A stretch of DNA of 64,000 bases from Rhizobium sp. BK376 (GTDB lineage: Bacteria > Pseudomonadota > Alphaproteobacteria > Rhizobiales > Rhizobiaceae): the NCBI RefSeq assembly GCF_004341625.1, contig NZ_SLZG01000005.1, positions 62,001 to 126,000 of the forward strand, written 5' to 3'. The notes beneath the pieces were generated by a model. It made no database searches and was not told where the DNA came from. It was given only the letters and a program-made list of their open reading frames with translations. Shown piece by piece: positions 16,251-25,200 of this stretch (within the stretch, counting starts at the first letter, position 1; each line of letters starts with the position of its first letter). The translations under genes and the position numbers were made by a program.

Positions 16251-17015
16251 ATGTCGTCAGTCCAGCATTCCGTCAGCCAGGCGGAAGGTCCATCCGAAAA
16301 CGCGCTTCGCCACGATGTGGCGATGGTAACGCGGCTTCTCAACAGCCAGAAAATTCTAGAGTATAGCGGGCATGTCAGTGCTCGCCTGCCGGGCGGCAAA
16401 ACCTTCCTGGTGCAGCCGCAGGACAAGAGCCGCGCCGATGTTGCTCCCGACCACCTGATGGTTCTGGACCTGGATGGTAAAATTCTGTCAGGCATTCCAG
16501 GAGTGAAACCGCCGTCTGAAATATTCCTTCATTGTGAGATTTATCGTGCGCGTCCAGATGTCCATTCCGTCGCGCATTTCCACCACGATGCGACCAATGT
16601 GTTCACGCTGGTCGAGGATGTGCCGTTGCTGCCCTTCAAGAATCACGCCATCCGCTGGAAGAGTGGCATTCCGGTCCATCCGGACCCTGCACATGTCGAC
16701 ACGCCGGAACGCGGACGCGGTATCGCGGCCACGCTCGGCGCTCATCACGCCCTGCAGATCCGCGCTCATGGACAGATCGTGACAGCCGAGACGGTGCGCG
16801 GCGTCTTCATCGACGCCGTGCATCTGGTCGAGAACGCCGAGGCCGCCTATCGCGCTGCCGCCATCGGCAAGGTCAAGCCGCTGACCGAAGAGGAGATTGC
16901 CTCCTTCGCCCATAGTTTCCGCCGCGAGCATCACATCCGCAAGCTCTGGAAATACTATGCCGGCGGCGCCATCCGCGATGGCCTGTTTCCGGAAAATTGG
17001 AACGCGGCGGTCTGA
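16251..17015 (+). CDS. Class II aldolase/adducin-family protein, candidate aromatic-acid decarboxylase
   Basis: 254 residues. The metal site is HFHH (His109, His111) plus His173 in RAHGQ, and catalytic Glu90 lies in PPSEIFLH. This spacing matches fuculose-phosphate aldolase. In phthalate 3,4-dioxygenase pathways a member of this family is the 3,4-dihydroxyphthalate decarboxylase, so here it may decarboxylate an oxygenated aromatic dicarboxylate; a true aldolase is the alternative. It follows the ferredoxin by 83 nt with GGGAGG before ATG 16251, and AT-rich DNA in the gap may hold its own promoter. Confidence 0.8.
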   Translation: MSSVQHSVSQAEGPSENALRHDVAMVTRLLNSQKILEYSGHVSARLPGGKTFLVQPQDKSRADVAPDHLMVLDLDGKILSGIPGVKPPSEIFLHCEIYRARPDVHSVAHFHHDATNVFTLVEDVPLLPFKNHAIRWKSGIPVHPDPAHVDTPERGRGIAATLGAHHALQIRAHGQIVTAETVRGVFIDAVHLVENAEAAYRAAAIGKVKPLTEEEIASFAHSFRREHHIRKLWKYYAGGAIRDGLFPENWNAAV

Positions 17016-17145
17016 CGGCCATGTAGGTGTTGGTCCGCGATTGTGCGCGGACCAAGGACCGATCTATAGTTCCGCGTCAGATTTGCCGATGCGGAGATTC
17101 GAACTTGTTACCCGATTGCCCCAGCAGACCACAGGCGTATCCGGA

Positions 17146-17922
17146 ATGCCCCGGCAAGGCAGAGGTGACCGTTTGAACAGCCTGGAAAAGATGATCGGCA
17201 TGCTGGATATCTTCGATGCCGGGGAAGATGCCGTTGCCGTCTCATTCGACGAGCTATACGAGAGGCTCGGCTATACGCGTTCGACGCTTTATCGCTACCT
17301 GAAGACGCTGACCGATGCCGGGCTGCTCACCTCGCTGCCAAGCGTCGGCTACATGCTTGGTCCGCGCATCGTGGAACTGGACTACAAGATCAGAACCGGA
17401 GACGTGCTGATAAAGGCGGCCAAGCCGATGATGGAAGAGCTGGCGGCCAGGTTCAAAGCGGTCTCCCTGCTTTGCCGCCGCTACAAGTTCGAAGTGCTCT
17501 GCGTGCATCAGGAGATCGGCCCGGACGCCATTCACAGCAATTACGACCGCGGCCGCAGGCGTCCTTTGCTGCAGGGCGCTGCCTCCGTCGCCATCCTCGC
17601 CTATCTGCCCGACCACCAGTTGCGGAAATTCCATGGCCTTGCACAGGAGCAATTCGCACTCGCAGGCTTCGGAGCCACGCTGAAGGATGTCAAAAATACG
17701 CTTCGGCAATATCGCGAGCAGGGCTGGGTCAGCACGACGGGCGACGTGACACCGGGCGCACTCGGCATAGCGGCGGCAGTTTTCGACGCCCGGACGGAGG
17801 TTATCGGTAGCCTCAGCCTTACCATGCGCGAATCCCGAGCCAATGCTGGAGTCATCGAGCAGGCAGCCGAACAACTGGTGTTCTGCGCCAATGTCCTGTC
17901 GAAAACACTGGCGCGGGACTGA
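17146..17922 (+). CDS. IclR-family transcriptional regulator
   Basis: About 258 residues. Winged HTH SLEKMIGMLDIFDAGEDAVAVSFDELYERLGYTRSTLYRYLKTL is followed by the IclR effector domain (LGPRIVELDYKIRTGDVLIKAAKPMMEELA through GALGIAAAVFDARTEVIGSLSLT). The start is uncertain: ATG 17146 has a poor ribosome site, whereas TTG 17173 has AGAGGTG at the right distance and begins LNSLEK. The frame is open far upstream, over the end of the aldolase gene, but that part is not conserved. It is a second IclR regulator for the island and a candidate binder of the GAACG/CGTTC repeats. Confidence 0.87.
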   Translation: MPRQGRGDRLNSLEKMIGMLDIFDAGEDAVAVSFDELYERLGYTRSTLYRYLKTLTDAGLLTSLPSVGYMLGPRIVELDYKIRTGDVLIKAAKPMMEELAARFKAVSLLCRRYKFEVLCVHQEIGPDAIHSNYDRGRRRPLLQGAASVAILAYLPDHQLRKFHGLAQEQFALAGFGATLKDVKNTLRQYREQGWVSTTGDVTPGALGIAAAVFDARTEVIGSLSLTMRESRANAGVIEQAAEQLVFCANVLSKTLARD

Positions 17923-18042
17923 GCAGGGACACAGAATATGGAAGCGGTGGTGCCGTCCATGGAACGGCGCGGCACCCTTCCCGAAGAATAGTCTGCGGCG
18001 CGAATGCCTGCTCTTGAAATCACAACGCGATTGGGAAGCGGT

Positions 18043-18486
18043 ATGCAGCGAGTAACGGTCACCCTCGATGACGATCTGATGGCGGAGCTGGATCGGATCA
18101 TCGCCACGCGCGGCTATCAGAACCGCTCGGAAGCGATCCGCGACCTGGCCAGAGCCGGGCTGAAGCAGGCGGCGATAGAAACCGGTAGCATCGAAAATTC
18201 CATTGGCGTGCTCAGCTTCGTCTATGAGCACGAGGCACGGGAACTGGCCCGGCGGCTGACGACGGCCTTCCACCATCATCACGACCTGAACGTCTCGAGC
18301 CTGCATGTGCATCTGAACAGCCGCTATTGCCTTGAGGTCGGCATTCTCAAGGGACCGACAGGCGAGGTGCAGCACTTTGCCGAACACGTGATCTCGGAAC
18401 GGGCCGTCAAATACGGCAATCTGCACCTGATGCCCGCGATTCAGGAGGATGAGGACCGACCAAAACCGCAGGTCGGCGACGGCTGA
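18043..18486 (+). CDS. nikR: Nickel-responsive regulator NikR
   Basis: 147 residues. The N-terminal ribbon-helix-helix (MQRVTVTLDDDLMAELDRII...NRSEAIRDLAR) is followed by an ACT-like nickel domain with the high-affinity ligands: the His77-80 run, His88, His90 and Cys96 (LHVHLNSRYCLEV), close to E. coli His76/87/89/Cys95. ATG 18043 matches the family N-terminus; an in-frame ATG at 18004 would add 13 residues. Convergent with nikO, 29 nt between stops. A matching operator lies upstream of nikMN at 21350-21377. Confidence 0.95.
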   Translation: MQRVTVTLDDDLMAELDRIIATRGYQNRSEAIRDLARAGLKQAAIETGSIENSIGVLSFVYEHEARELARRLTTAFHHHHDLNVSSLHVHLNSRYCLEVGILKGPTGEVQHFAEHVISERAVKYGNLHLMPAIQEDEDRPKPQVGDG

Positions 18487-18515
18487 GCGCCGCCCGCGCG
18501 ATGCGGCCGCCGCCT

Positions 18516-19310
18516 TCAATGCTCATGCAGATGATGGTGCGAATGCTGCGTCCCGTCCTCGTGCACGTGCCGGTGGACATGGGCGAGATGGGCGCGGTGT
18601 AGAAGCGCCTCGTCTGCAAGAATTTCCGCTGGCGTACCTGATGCAACGACGCGGCCCGCCTGCAGCACGAAACAGTGATCGGCGATATCCTCGATAATGG
18701 AAAGATCATGCGTTGCGGTGATGACCGTTCTGCCGCTATCGCGGCAGGAGACGAGAAAATCGACCATCTCACTGGTGCTCTTCGGATCGAGGGCAGCCGT
18801 CGGTTCATCAAGCAGCAACACTTCTGGATTGATGACCAGCACGGAGGCGAGCGCGACGCGCTTCTTCTCACCTCCAGAAAGCCGGTGGGGCGAACGATCC
18901 TTCAGATGCTCGACGCGAAATTCCCGTGCGGCTGCATCCACGGCCGCTCGAATGTCGGGCTTGCTCCAGCCGAGTTGGAGCGGCCCAAAGGCGATCTCGT
19001 CGAAGACGGTCGGGTTGAACAGTTGCACATCGGGGTTCTGAAAGACCAGACCGACACGCTGGCGAAATCGGTGGGCGAGTGCGTCGTCCTGCATCGCCTC
19101 TTCAGAGAGCTCAGCACCAAAAGCAAGAATCTGGCCGCGCTCTGCAAAATAGAGTGCATCGAGCAGCCGCAGCAGAGTGGATTTACCCGAACCGTTCGCG
19201 CCCAAAAGAGCGATCCGCTGCCCCTGCTCTATCCGCAGGCTGAGGCCATTCAGCGCGGCGACCTCGTTATAGGCATAATGGACATCGATAGCTTCAAAAG
19301 CGGCGGCCAT
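18516..19310 (-). CDS. nikO: Nickel ECF-type ABC transporter ATPase NikO
   Basis: 264 residues. Walker A GANGSGKST, Q-loop FQNPDVQLF, signature LSGGEKKRVALASVL, Walker B VLLLDEPTAALD and the switch His in ITATHD are all present. The C-terminus is strikingly His-rich (HVHRHVHEDGTQHSHHHLHEH), which may buffer nickel. It is the energising subunit of the NikMNQO energy-coupling-factor importer. It starts 24 nt after the nikQ stop and is expressed with nikMN-nikQ. Confidence 0.92.
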   Translation of the reverse strand: MAAAFEAIDVHYAYNEVAALNGLSLRIEQGQRIALLGANGSGKSTLLRLLDALYFAERGQILAFGAELSEEAMQDDALAHRFRQRVGLVFQNPDVQLFNPTVFDEIAFGPLQLGWSKPDIRAAVDAAAREFRVEHLKDRSPHRLSGGEKKRVALASVLVINPEVLLLDEPTAALDPKSTSEMVDFLVSCRDSGRTVITATHDLSIIEDIADHCFVLQAGRVVASGTPAEILADEALLHRAHLAHVHRHVHEDGTQHSHHHLHEH

Positions 19311-19334
19311 GAGAGGCTCCCTGGCGGATTTGAT

Positions 19335-20183
19335 CTAGGTGGATTGCAGAAAGAGGGCGGCCGCGACAACGACGGCAAAACCTGCAACAGCGAGCCAATC
19401 GCGCAGCGTCATCCGGAACTCGTCGAGCAAATGTACCTCGCCGCGATAACCTCGTGAAATCATCGCGAGATGCACCTCCGTGCTCAAGTGCAATGCCTTG
19501 CCGAGCAGGACGCCGGCGCTCGCCGTGGCGATGCGCCGCCGGTCTCTCGGCGACAGCTTGCCGACGACGCGGCTGCGCCTTGCCTCAAACATCTGCGATG
19601 CGCTTTGCAGGAAGGTGAAGACATAGCGGTGCGTCATGCCGAGAATGACGACCAGCATGACGGGAAGGCGGAAGACCCGCAACGCCTTCAGCACATGCGG
19701 CCAGGGCGTGCAAAGGATCATCAGCAATGCGAGCGTGGCCGCGGTCTCGGACCGGCCAAGCAGAAAGGCAGCGCTACGCAGCCCCTGCAAGGTCACCGGC
19801 CACTGAAGAATGGGAATCCGCAGCAGCACATCGCCCGGCACAAGGAAGATCGCCGGCAGGGCGATCGTGCCGGTAAAGGCGAGAACGCTCGCCCAGACCT
19901 GCTTTGCCAAGCGCGGAACATTCACATGGGACGGTAACGCCAGCGCCACGGAGACCAGAAACAAGGCAGCGAGAACCAGCAACGAGTGAACCGAAACCGC
20001 CGTGACGACTAGCGCCATCAGGCCGGCAATCTTCACGCGGGGATCCAGCCTTTGCAGGAAGCCGTCACGCCGGGCAAGATCGTCGGCATCGAGGGCATGA
20101 TCTATCGCGTGCAGAATTCCACCGGTCAGGCGGTCGAGGAAGCCGCCGTGATGGCCGCTACAGACAAAGGATTGTTCGCTCAT
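19335..20183 (-). CDS. nikQ: Nickel ECF transporter transmembrane protein NikQ
   Basis: 282 residues. A CbiQ/NikQ-type T-component with hydrophobic segments in the first two-thirds, the motif LDPRVKIAGLMALV at the N-terminal side, and the ATPase-coupling region SASQMFEARRSRVVG...STEVHLAMISRGYRGE. The N-terminus has a short Cys-His segment (CSGHHGG). Its ATG overlaps the nikMN stop by 4 nt (ATGA), so the two are translationally coupled. Confidence 0.92.
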   Translation of the reverse strand: MSEQSFVCSGHHGGFLDRLTGGILHAIDHALDADDLARRDGFLQRLDPRVKIAGLMALVVTAVSVHSLLVLAALFLVSVALALPSHVNVPRLAKQVWASVLAFTGTIALPAIFLVPGDVLLRIPILQWPVTLQGLRSAAFLLGRSETAATLALLMILCTPWPHVLKALRVFRLPVMLVVILGMTHRYVFTFLQSASQMFEARRSRVVGKLSPRDRRRIATASAGVLLGKALHLSTEVHLAMISRGYRGEVHLLDEFRMTLRDWLAVAGFAVVVAAALFLQST

Positions 20184-21271
20184 GCCACGGTCGCGCCTGA
20201 TATCCTGCGGCCGAAGAGCCAGGAGAGGCCAGCGCAGACGAGGATGATCAGACCGGCACCGATCACGGCGGACATGATGTAACCGAAATTGGCGTCATGC
20301 ATGAAGGAAGGAGCATAGTCTGGCATCGGCGCGGTCCAGATGCTTGACAGTTTTTCGAGACCCAGCGGTACACGGGTCGGGGGCGCCATATTCGCCGACG
20401 CCTGCGAAATCTGTTCGCGCATGCCGGCATCCCGGAAATCCGCCGCCCCCCATTCGCCCCATGCCGTGCCGGCGGCAAGCAGACCCAGCGGGCTTGCCAC
20501 CATCAGGGCGCCGAGACCGAGCCACAGGGCGCGCGTGCCGCGCCACCCTCCCGCGGTTGCGACGCCTTCCGACACGCTCGCGCGGCCGCCTTTCCCCGCC
20601 GTCATTTGCAACAGCGCCGGATTGGAGCGCTGAAGATATGCAACGACGCCGGCGGTGATGATCGCCTCGGCAAGCCCGGCAATCGTCATGTGAGCGAGCA
20701 TCATGGAAGGAATGGCGATGCTGAGCGGATAGGGCGCGTAAAGCGGCGCACCTGTGGCGTCGGTGAAAAGCAGCGGCTGCAAGCCGAATTCACAGGCGGC
20801 GAGAAAAGCGGAGGCGTTGATGGCGACATAGCCCGCAATCGCAGCCGCCACCACGCGGCGTGGCGAGCCGATCTCAGCCCTGGCCGAAATCAGCCGGTAG
20901 ATTCCGTAGGAAACGAGGGTGCCAACGATTGCCATGTTGATGCAATTGGCACCGAAGGCAGTGATGCCGCCATCGCCGAAGAACAGGGCCTGGATCATCA
21001 ACGCAATGGAGACGGCGAGCAACGCCGCCCACGGTCCCAGCACGATGGCGGCGATGCCCATGCCGACGGCATGGGCCGTCGTGCCGCCGGGGATGGGGAG
21101 ATTGAACATCATCACCACGAAGCTGAAGGCTGACACCACTGCCAGCAGCGGCACCACACGGCTCTGCAGCAGCCGCTTGATGCGCTGCAGGCCGGTGTAC
21201 CAGAAGGGCAATGCGGCCGCATAGGCGACCGCGCAGGTCGAGGGACTAAGATAGCCGTCCGGAATATGCAT
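20180..21271 (-). CDS. nikMN: Nickel ECF transporter substrate-binding protein NikMN fusion
   Basis: 363 residues. It begins MHIPDGYLSP, the invariant CbiM/NikM N-terminus whose His2 helps bind the metal, followed by NLPIPGGTTAHAVGMGIAAIVLGPW and ALFFGDGGITAFGANCINMA. The C-terminal part after about residue 250 adds a NikN-type periplasmic domain (DYAPSFM) with a final transmembrane helix, so NikM and NikN are fused. ATG 21271 has GGGAGG upstream. The NikR operator at 21350-21377 indicates nickel rather than cobalt; no cobalamin riboswitch is seen. Confidence 0.93.
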   Translation of the reverse strand: MHIPDGYLSPSTCAVAYAAALPFWYTGLQRIKRLLQSRVVPLLAVVSAFSFVVMMFNLPIPGGTTAHAVGMGIAAIVLGPWAALLAVSIALMIQALFFGDGGITAFGANCINMAIVGTLVSYGIYRLISARAEIGSPRRVVAAAIAGYVAINASAFLAACEFGLQPLLFTDATGAPLYAPYPLSIAIPSMMLAHMTIAGLAEAIITAGVVAYLQRSNPALLQMTAGKGGRASVSEGVATAGGWRGTRALWLGLGALMVASPLGLLAAGTAWGEWGAADFRDAGMREQISQASANMAPPTRVPLGLEKLSSIWTAPMPDYAPSFMHDANFGYIMSAVIGAGLIILVCAGLSWLFGRRISGATVA

Positions 21272-21349
21272 GAAAACCTCCCGCAAGAACGCGCACACGC
21301 ACTGTCGCGGCTCCCTCCCCGGAGGCCGCTGACGACAACCGCGCCAGTG

Positions 21350-21377
21350 ATATGAACATTTCGGATGATAGTCATAC
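21350..21377. promoter_or_regulatory. NikR operator upstream of nikMN
   Basis: ATATGA (21350-21355), exactly 16 nt, then TCATAC (21372-21377). The characterised E. coli NikR site is GTATGA-N16-TCATAC, so this differs by one base. It lies 79 nt upstream of nikMN and the regulator is encoded at the other end of the locus. Confidence 0.85.
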
Positions 21378-22115
21378 CGGCATTTCTCCGTCAACCGAGC
21401 GACCGGCCGCCGAAAAGCAACGGCAAGATTGGAAGCATGCCCGGATGCGGGCTCCCGCAACGTGCTTTCGTCGCGGCTGCGGCCTGTCGGCCGACGAGAC
21501 AACAGGCCCACCGAGGTCGATATAATCGCGGAAAAACAACTGGTTAAGAATATGGCCGCACGACGGCGCTATAGATGGCTATCCTTTATGCGGCACTCCG
21601 CACCGAGAGAAGACGCAACCTTCCATTTCCAACTGCCAGCAAGGATGCTTTTCCCAAAACGCGATACCGATCATCACCGGCGCTAGGAGCAAGTGCTTCT
21701 AATCCGGCCAATTGGGCAAGATGGTTTTGACGAATGTCATGTTGCACCAAAACCGCAAATAATTGCACTATCGTCGGTAGTAGGAGGACTGCGCAGAGGA
21801 GGCGCTTGCTTTCGGCACCATCAAGGCAGCCGGTAGCAAACCGGGTTGGAGACCATAGACCGCATATTTGATCGGATATCTCAGCGATCCCATTCGCCGC
21901 CATGACGACAGCGGTTTGGGAGGCACACGTAATCCGGGTTTGAAGTTGTGTTTCCGTCGAGAGCCCGCCGGCCCTGGGCCGGATGCTTCAGCTTTTCCAA
22001 GATATGTCCTGTCTCAACTCACAAGCGATCTGCGCAACCTCGAAAACGGCCGGTTTCTGCCTCCGCGGCGGCGGCGGAAACCGGGTTTTCACAGGAATGG
22101 TGAGGAGCAGGATCC
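21378..22115. other. Intergenic region between divergent nikMN and the MFS transporter
   Basis: I find no gene I can support in these 738 bases. A 7-bp inverted repeat GGTTTTG...CAAAACC (21723-21754) and a short CCGGCC-CTG-GGCCGG hairpin near 21970 are the only structures noted. A purine-rich ribosome site (GAGGAGCAGG) lies before ATG 22116. Confidence 0.4.
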
Positions 22116-23489
22116 ATGGCAACGCGAAATATAGTCAATGTATCTGATATCATTGACAAACAGAAGATTACCTGGACAACCGTGCTCGTCTGCATGCTCT
22201 GTTTTGCCGGCCAGCTGGCCGATGGTTACGACCTCGGCGTGGTCGGTTTGACCGCGCCAGGGATCATCAAGGACTTCCACCTCACGCACCAGCAGATGGC
22301 CCCGGCCTTCAGTGCCGCCATCATCGGCATGCTGTTCGGCTCGATCGGAGAAGGCTATCTCGGCGACAAGTACGGTCGCAAGCTCGGTATCATCGTCGCG
22401 CTGCTGACTTTCGGATTGGGCAGCCTGATGTCAGGCTTCATCAGCGGTATCGACAGCCTGATCGTCGCCCGCTTCATTACCGGCGTCGGCCTCGGCGGCA
22501 TGCTCCCCAACGTCACGGCCATGATGGTCGAATATGCGCCAGTCAAGCGGCGCGCAACGTTGACGACCCTGAGCTTCATGGGGCTGAGCTTCGGCGGCAT
22601 GCTTCCGGGCTGGGTGAGTTACTGTCTCAACGGAGAATCCTGGCGCAGCCTCTATCTGGTAGGCACCCTGATTCCGGTGATGCTCGTGCCTCTCTTCATC
22701 TTTCTCATGCCGGAATCGCTGAAATACATGGCGATTACCGGCAGGAGCAAAGACAAGCTGGCAAGGATTCTCCGCAAGGTTTCCCGAGACCAGACGATCA
22801 GCACGGACGATACCTTTATAATCAATGAAAGCGGCAAGGCAGGCGGTTTGCCGCAGCTCTTCGAGGGACGGATGAGGCTGGCAACCCCGTTCCTCTGGAT
22901 CATTTTCATGTCGATCATGTTCGTCAATTTCTATGTGAACAGCTGGCTCAATCTCGGCCTGCGCTCGATAGGCTTCGATGCCGCCGCCGCTGCCGCCACC
23001 AACTCCTTTTACTATATCGGCGGCGCCTGCGGCGGACTGGCGATCGGCATCGCGCTCGACACTTTGGGGCCGGTCGCGCTGGTGATCACCTCATTGATCG
23101 GTGCGGTCACTGCCGTTGTCATGAGCGCCATCGGTGCAGACCATACCGTCATTCGGCTGCTGGTCTTCCTCTACGGTTTTTCGATCCTGGGCTCACAGCT
23201 GGGCTACAGCACACTGGCTGGCCTGCTCTATCCGACCGCGCACCGCTCGAAAGGCGCCGGCTTCGCCCAGGGCATCGGCCGCATCGGGGGCTTTATCGGC
23301 CCCTTGGTGGTCGGCTCGCTGCTGGCGGCCCAGCTCGAGTTCCACACCATCTTCTCGCTCGCAGCCATACCGCTCCTGCTATGCGCCATCGCCACGCTCT
23401 GTTGCATCCGGGCATGGTGCGGCCGCATGACGGGCTATCGCCTCGGCCAGATCCGCCAGATGGACGGCAAGGCGCCACGTCATGCCTGA
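22116..23489 (+). CDS. MFS transporter, aromatic acid:H+ symporter (AAHS) family
   Basis: 457 residues with twelve predicted membrane segments. The first helix carries the AAHS motif ADGYDLGVVG seen in PcaK/BenK/MhpT. The cytoplasmic loop GYLGDKYGRKLGIIV is MFS motif A. The second-half repeat GFAQGIGRIGGFIGPLVVGSLL is also family-like. Likely proton-coupled uptake of an aromatic acid, which suits the oxygenase island at 3-18 kb although the nickel genes lie between. The N-terminus MATRNIVNVSDIIDKQKITW is typical of the family. Convergent with the next MFS gene (31 nt between stops). Confidence 0.9.
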   Translation: MATRNIVNVSDIIDKQKITWTTVLVCMLCFAGQLADGYDLGVVGLTAPGIIKDFHLTHQQMAPAFSAAIIGMLFGSIGEGYLGDKYGRKLGIIVALLTFGLGSLMSGFISGIDSLIVARFITGVGLGGMLPNVTAMMVEYAPVKRRATLTTLSFMGLSFGGMLPGWVSYCLNGESWRSLYLVGTLIPVMLVPLFIFLMPESLKYMAITGRSKDKLARILRKVSRDQTISTDDTFIINESGKAGGLPQLFEGRMRLATPFLWIIFMSIMFVNFYVNSWLNLGLRSIGFDAAAAAATNSFYYIGGACGGLAIGIALDTLGPVALVITSLIGAVTAVVMSAIGADHTVIRLLVFLYGFSILGSQLGYSTLAGLLYPTAHRSKGAGFAQGIGRIGGFIGPLVVGSLLAAQLEFHTIFSLAAIPLLLCAIATLCCIRAWCGRMTGYRLGQIRQMDGKAPRHA

Positions 23490-23520
23490 TCGCTTTCCCG
23501 GAAGAGGGCGTTACCGGACC

Positions 23521-25143
23521 TTACGGCTTCTCGGGAATTTCACCCGGCCGATAGTCGGGAAGCCGACCGGCTGGCAGCAACGCCAATAGCGCAAGGCCCG
23601 CCATGATCAGGAAGCCGATCTTCAGCGCCCGCAGCCTGGACTCCGTGTTGATACGAAGCGCCTCAGCCTTCTGCTCAGGCGTGGCACTTGTGTTGCCGAT
23701 CACAGCTGCAAGCTGATCGTTGCTCACGAAGGTGATGCTGTCCAAATTTACCTCGGATTGTATTTCGATCGGCAATGTGGGGTTTTCCACCAACTGTCGC
23801 ATGACCGCCGAACTGAGGAGCCCGACGAGCAGCGCCCCCGCGACAGCGGTCCCGACTGCCGCCGCAAGATTGTTGGTCGTGCCTCGAAGCGATCCGACAT
23901 CGCCGGCCAGATTCTTTGGCGATGACGTGACAAGGACATTAAACAACAGGGTGACAAGCGAGCCCTGTCCGATACCGAACAGGATCAATCCGAAGAGCAC
24001 CGGAACCGAACTCCAGTCGTTGCGCACGACGAAGGCCAGCCACAGGAGCGCCACAACGCATAGGGCAAAGCCCATGCGACCGATTTGCCTCGGCGTCAGC
24101 CTTTCGTAGAAACGGACAATCAGCATGGCTGCGAAAAATACAGTCAAATTGAAAGGCAGCATTGCAATCGCCGTAGCCAAGGGCGAGCGCCCCTGCACGA
24201 TTTGGATATAAAGGGGTACGGAAAAATTGAGCGCCGCCTCCAATGCCACGACGGTGAACATGGCATAGACGGCAGCGCGCTCCTGAGGCGAATCCAGAAC
24301 CTCGAGCGGCAATAGTGGCGTGCGGCCAGCCGCCTCGCGTCGGCGCGTCCACAGGAAGAATGCCTGACCGAGAACGGCGCCGAGAACAATCATGATGGGA
24401 GCCGGCGACAGTCCAAGCAAGTTGAATGGTGCTGCCGGCCGCGCCAAGGCAAGGCCCCAGCCATTGAGATTGTTGAACCCGAAGCTGATGAGAACGATGG
24501 CACCGGCTGCCAGCAGGACACCGACGAAATCGATCCGCACATCCGGTCGTCCGGCATCCGATTTCAGCCGGAAGCTTAGAAACAAGACAAGCGCCGAGAC
24601 CGCAATCAGTATGCCGAATACCGGCCGCCAGCCGATGTAAGTACCAAGCACTCCACCGATCAGGAATGCCAGAACGCCTGCCCCAGCCCGCGCCGATCCC
24701 AAGGCTCCGAGCGCGGTTGCCTGTTGGCTGCCGTGGTAGTTTTCCGCAATCAATGCAACAAGCGCCGGAACGATGACGGCGCCCGCCGCTCCGCAGATCG
24801 CCTGGGAGGTGATCATCGCGGACGCGGTCGGGCTGAACGTCATGAGAACCTGGGCCAGACCGAAGACGACGACCGCAATGCGAAACACCTGCAACGCGCC
24901 GAAGCGCTGCACGAGTTTTGCGCCGAGCATGACAAAGCCGGCAACGATCATGGAATAGGCGACGATGCCCGTTGCAACGACCGTGGGTGCAACCCCGAAA
25001 CTGTGAACCATGCCGCCCAAAGCCACAGGCAGGGACGCCACGTTGAACGACATGATCGCCTGGCCAAATGCAATCGCGACCATCGGGATCCACGATGCAC
25101 GTTCTTCCATGTGAGTTGGATGCGACGTTACGGTTGCAGACAT
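23521..25143 (-). CDS. MFS multidrug-type transporter, DHA2 (14-helix) family
   Basis: 540 residues with about fourteen hydrophobic segments. Seen: MVAIAFGQAIMSFNVASLPVALGGM in the first helix, GAKLVQRFGALQVFRIAVV (motif A position), QAICGAAGAVIVPALVALIAENYHG in the motif B/C region, and an extended periplasmic loop near residues 445-500 that DHA2 proteins carry. Length and topology fit EmrB/QacA-like exporters. No membrane-fusion protein is encoded beside it, so it probably works alone. ATG 25143 was chosen. Substrate unknown. Confidence 0.85.
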   Translation of the reverse strand: MSATVTSHPTHMEERASWIPMVAIAFGQAIMSFNVASLPVALGGMVHSFGVAPTVVATGIVAYSMIVAGFVMLGAKLVQRFGALQVFRIAVVVFGLAQVLMTFSPTASAMITSQAICGAAGAVIVPALVALIAENYHGSQQATALGALGSARAGAGVLAFLIGGVLGTYIGWRPVFGILIAVSALVLFLSFRLKSDAGRPDVRIDFVGVLLAAGAIVLISFGFNNLNGWGLALARPAAPFNLLGLSPAPIMIVLGAVLGQAFFLWTRRREAAGRTPLLPLEVLDSPQERAAVYAMFTVVALEAALNFSVPLYIQIVQGRSPLATAIAMLPFNLTVFFAAMLIVRFYERLTPRQIGRMGFALCVVALLWLAFVVRNDWSSVPVLFGLILFGIGQGSLVTLLFNVLVTSSPKNLAGDVGSLRGTTNNLAAAVGTAVAGALLVGLLSSAVMRQLVENPTLPIEIQSEVNLDSITFVSNDQLAAVIGNTSATPEQKAEALRINTESRLRALKIGFLIMAGLALLALLPAGRLPDYRPGEIPEKP

Positions 25144-25200
25144 TGACCGGCTCCCTGAAGAAATCGCGATAGATACAGCGCAGTTCCGGCAGCTGGCTTT

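Noticed and set aside
21586..21903. A 105-codon minus-strand frame in the region between nikMN and the MFS gene
   Set aside because: No ribosome site and no recognisable motif; residue use looks random.
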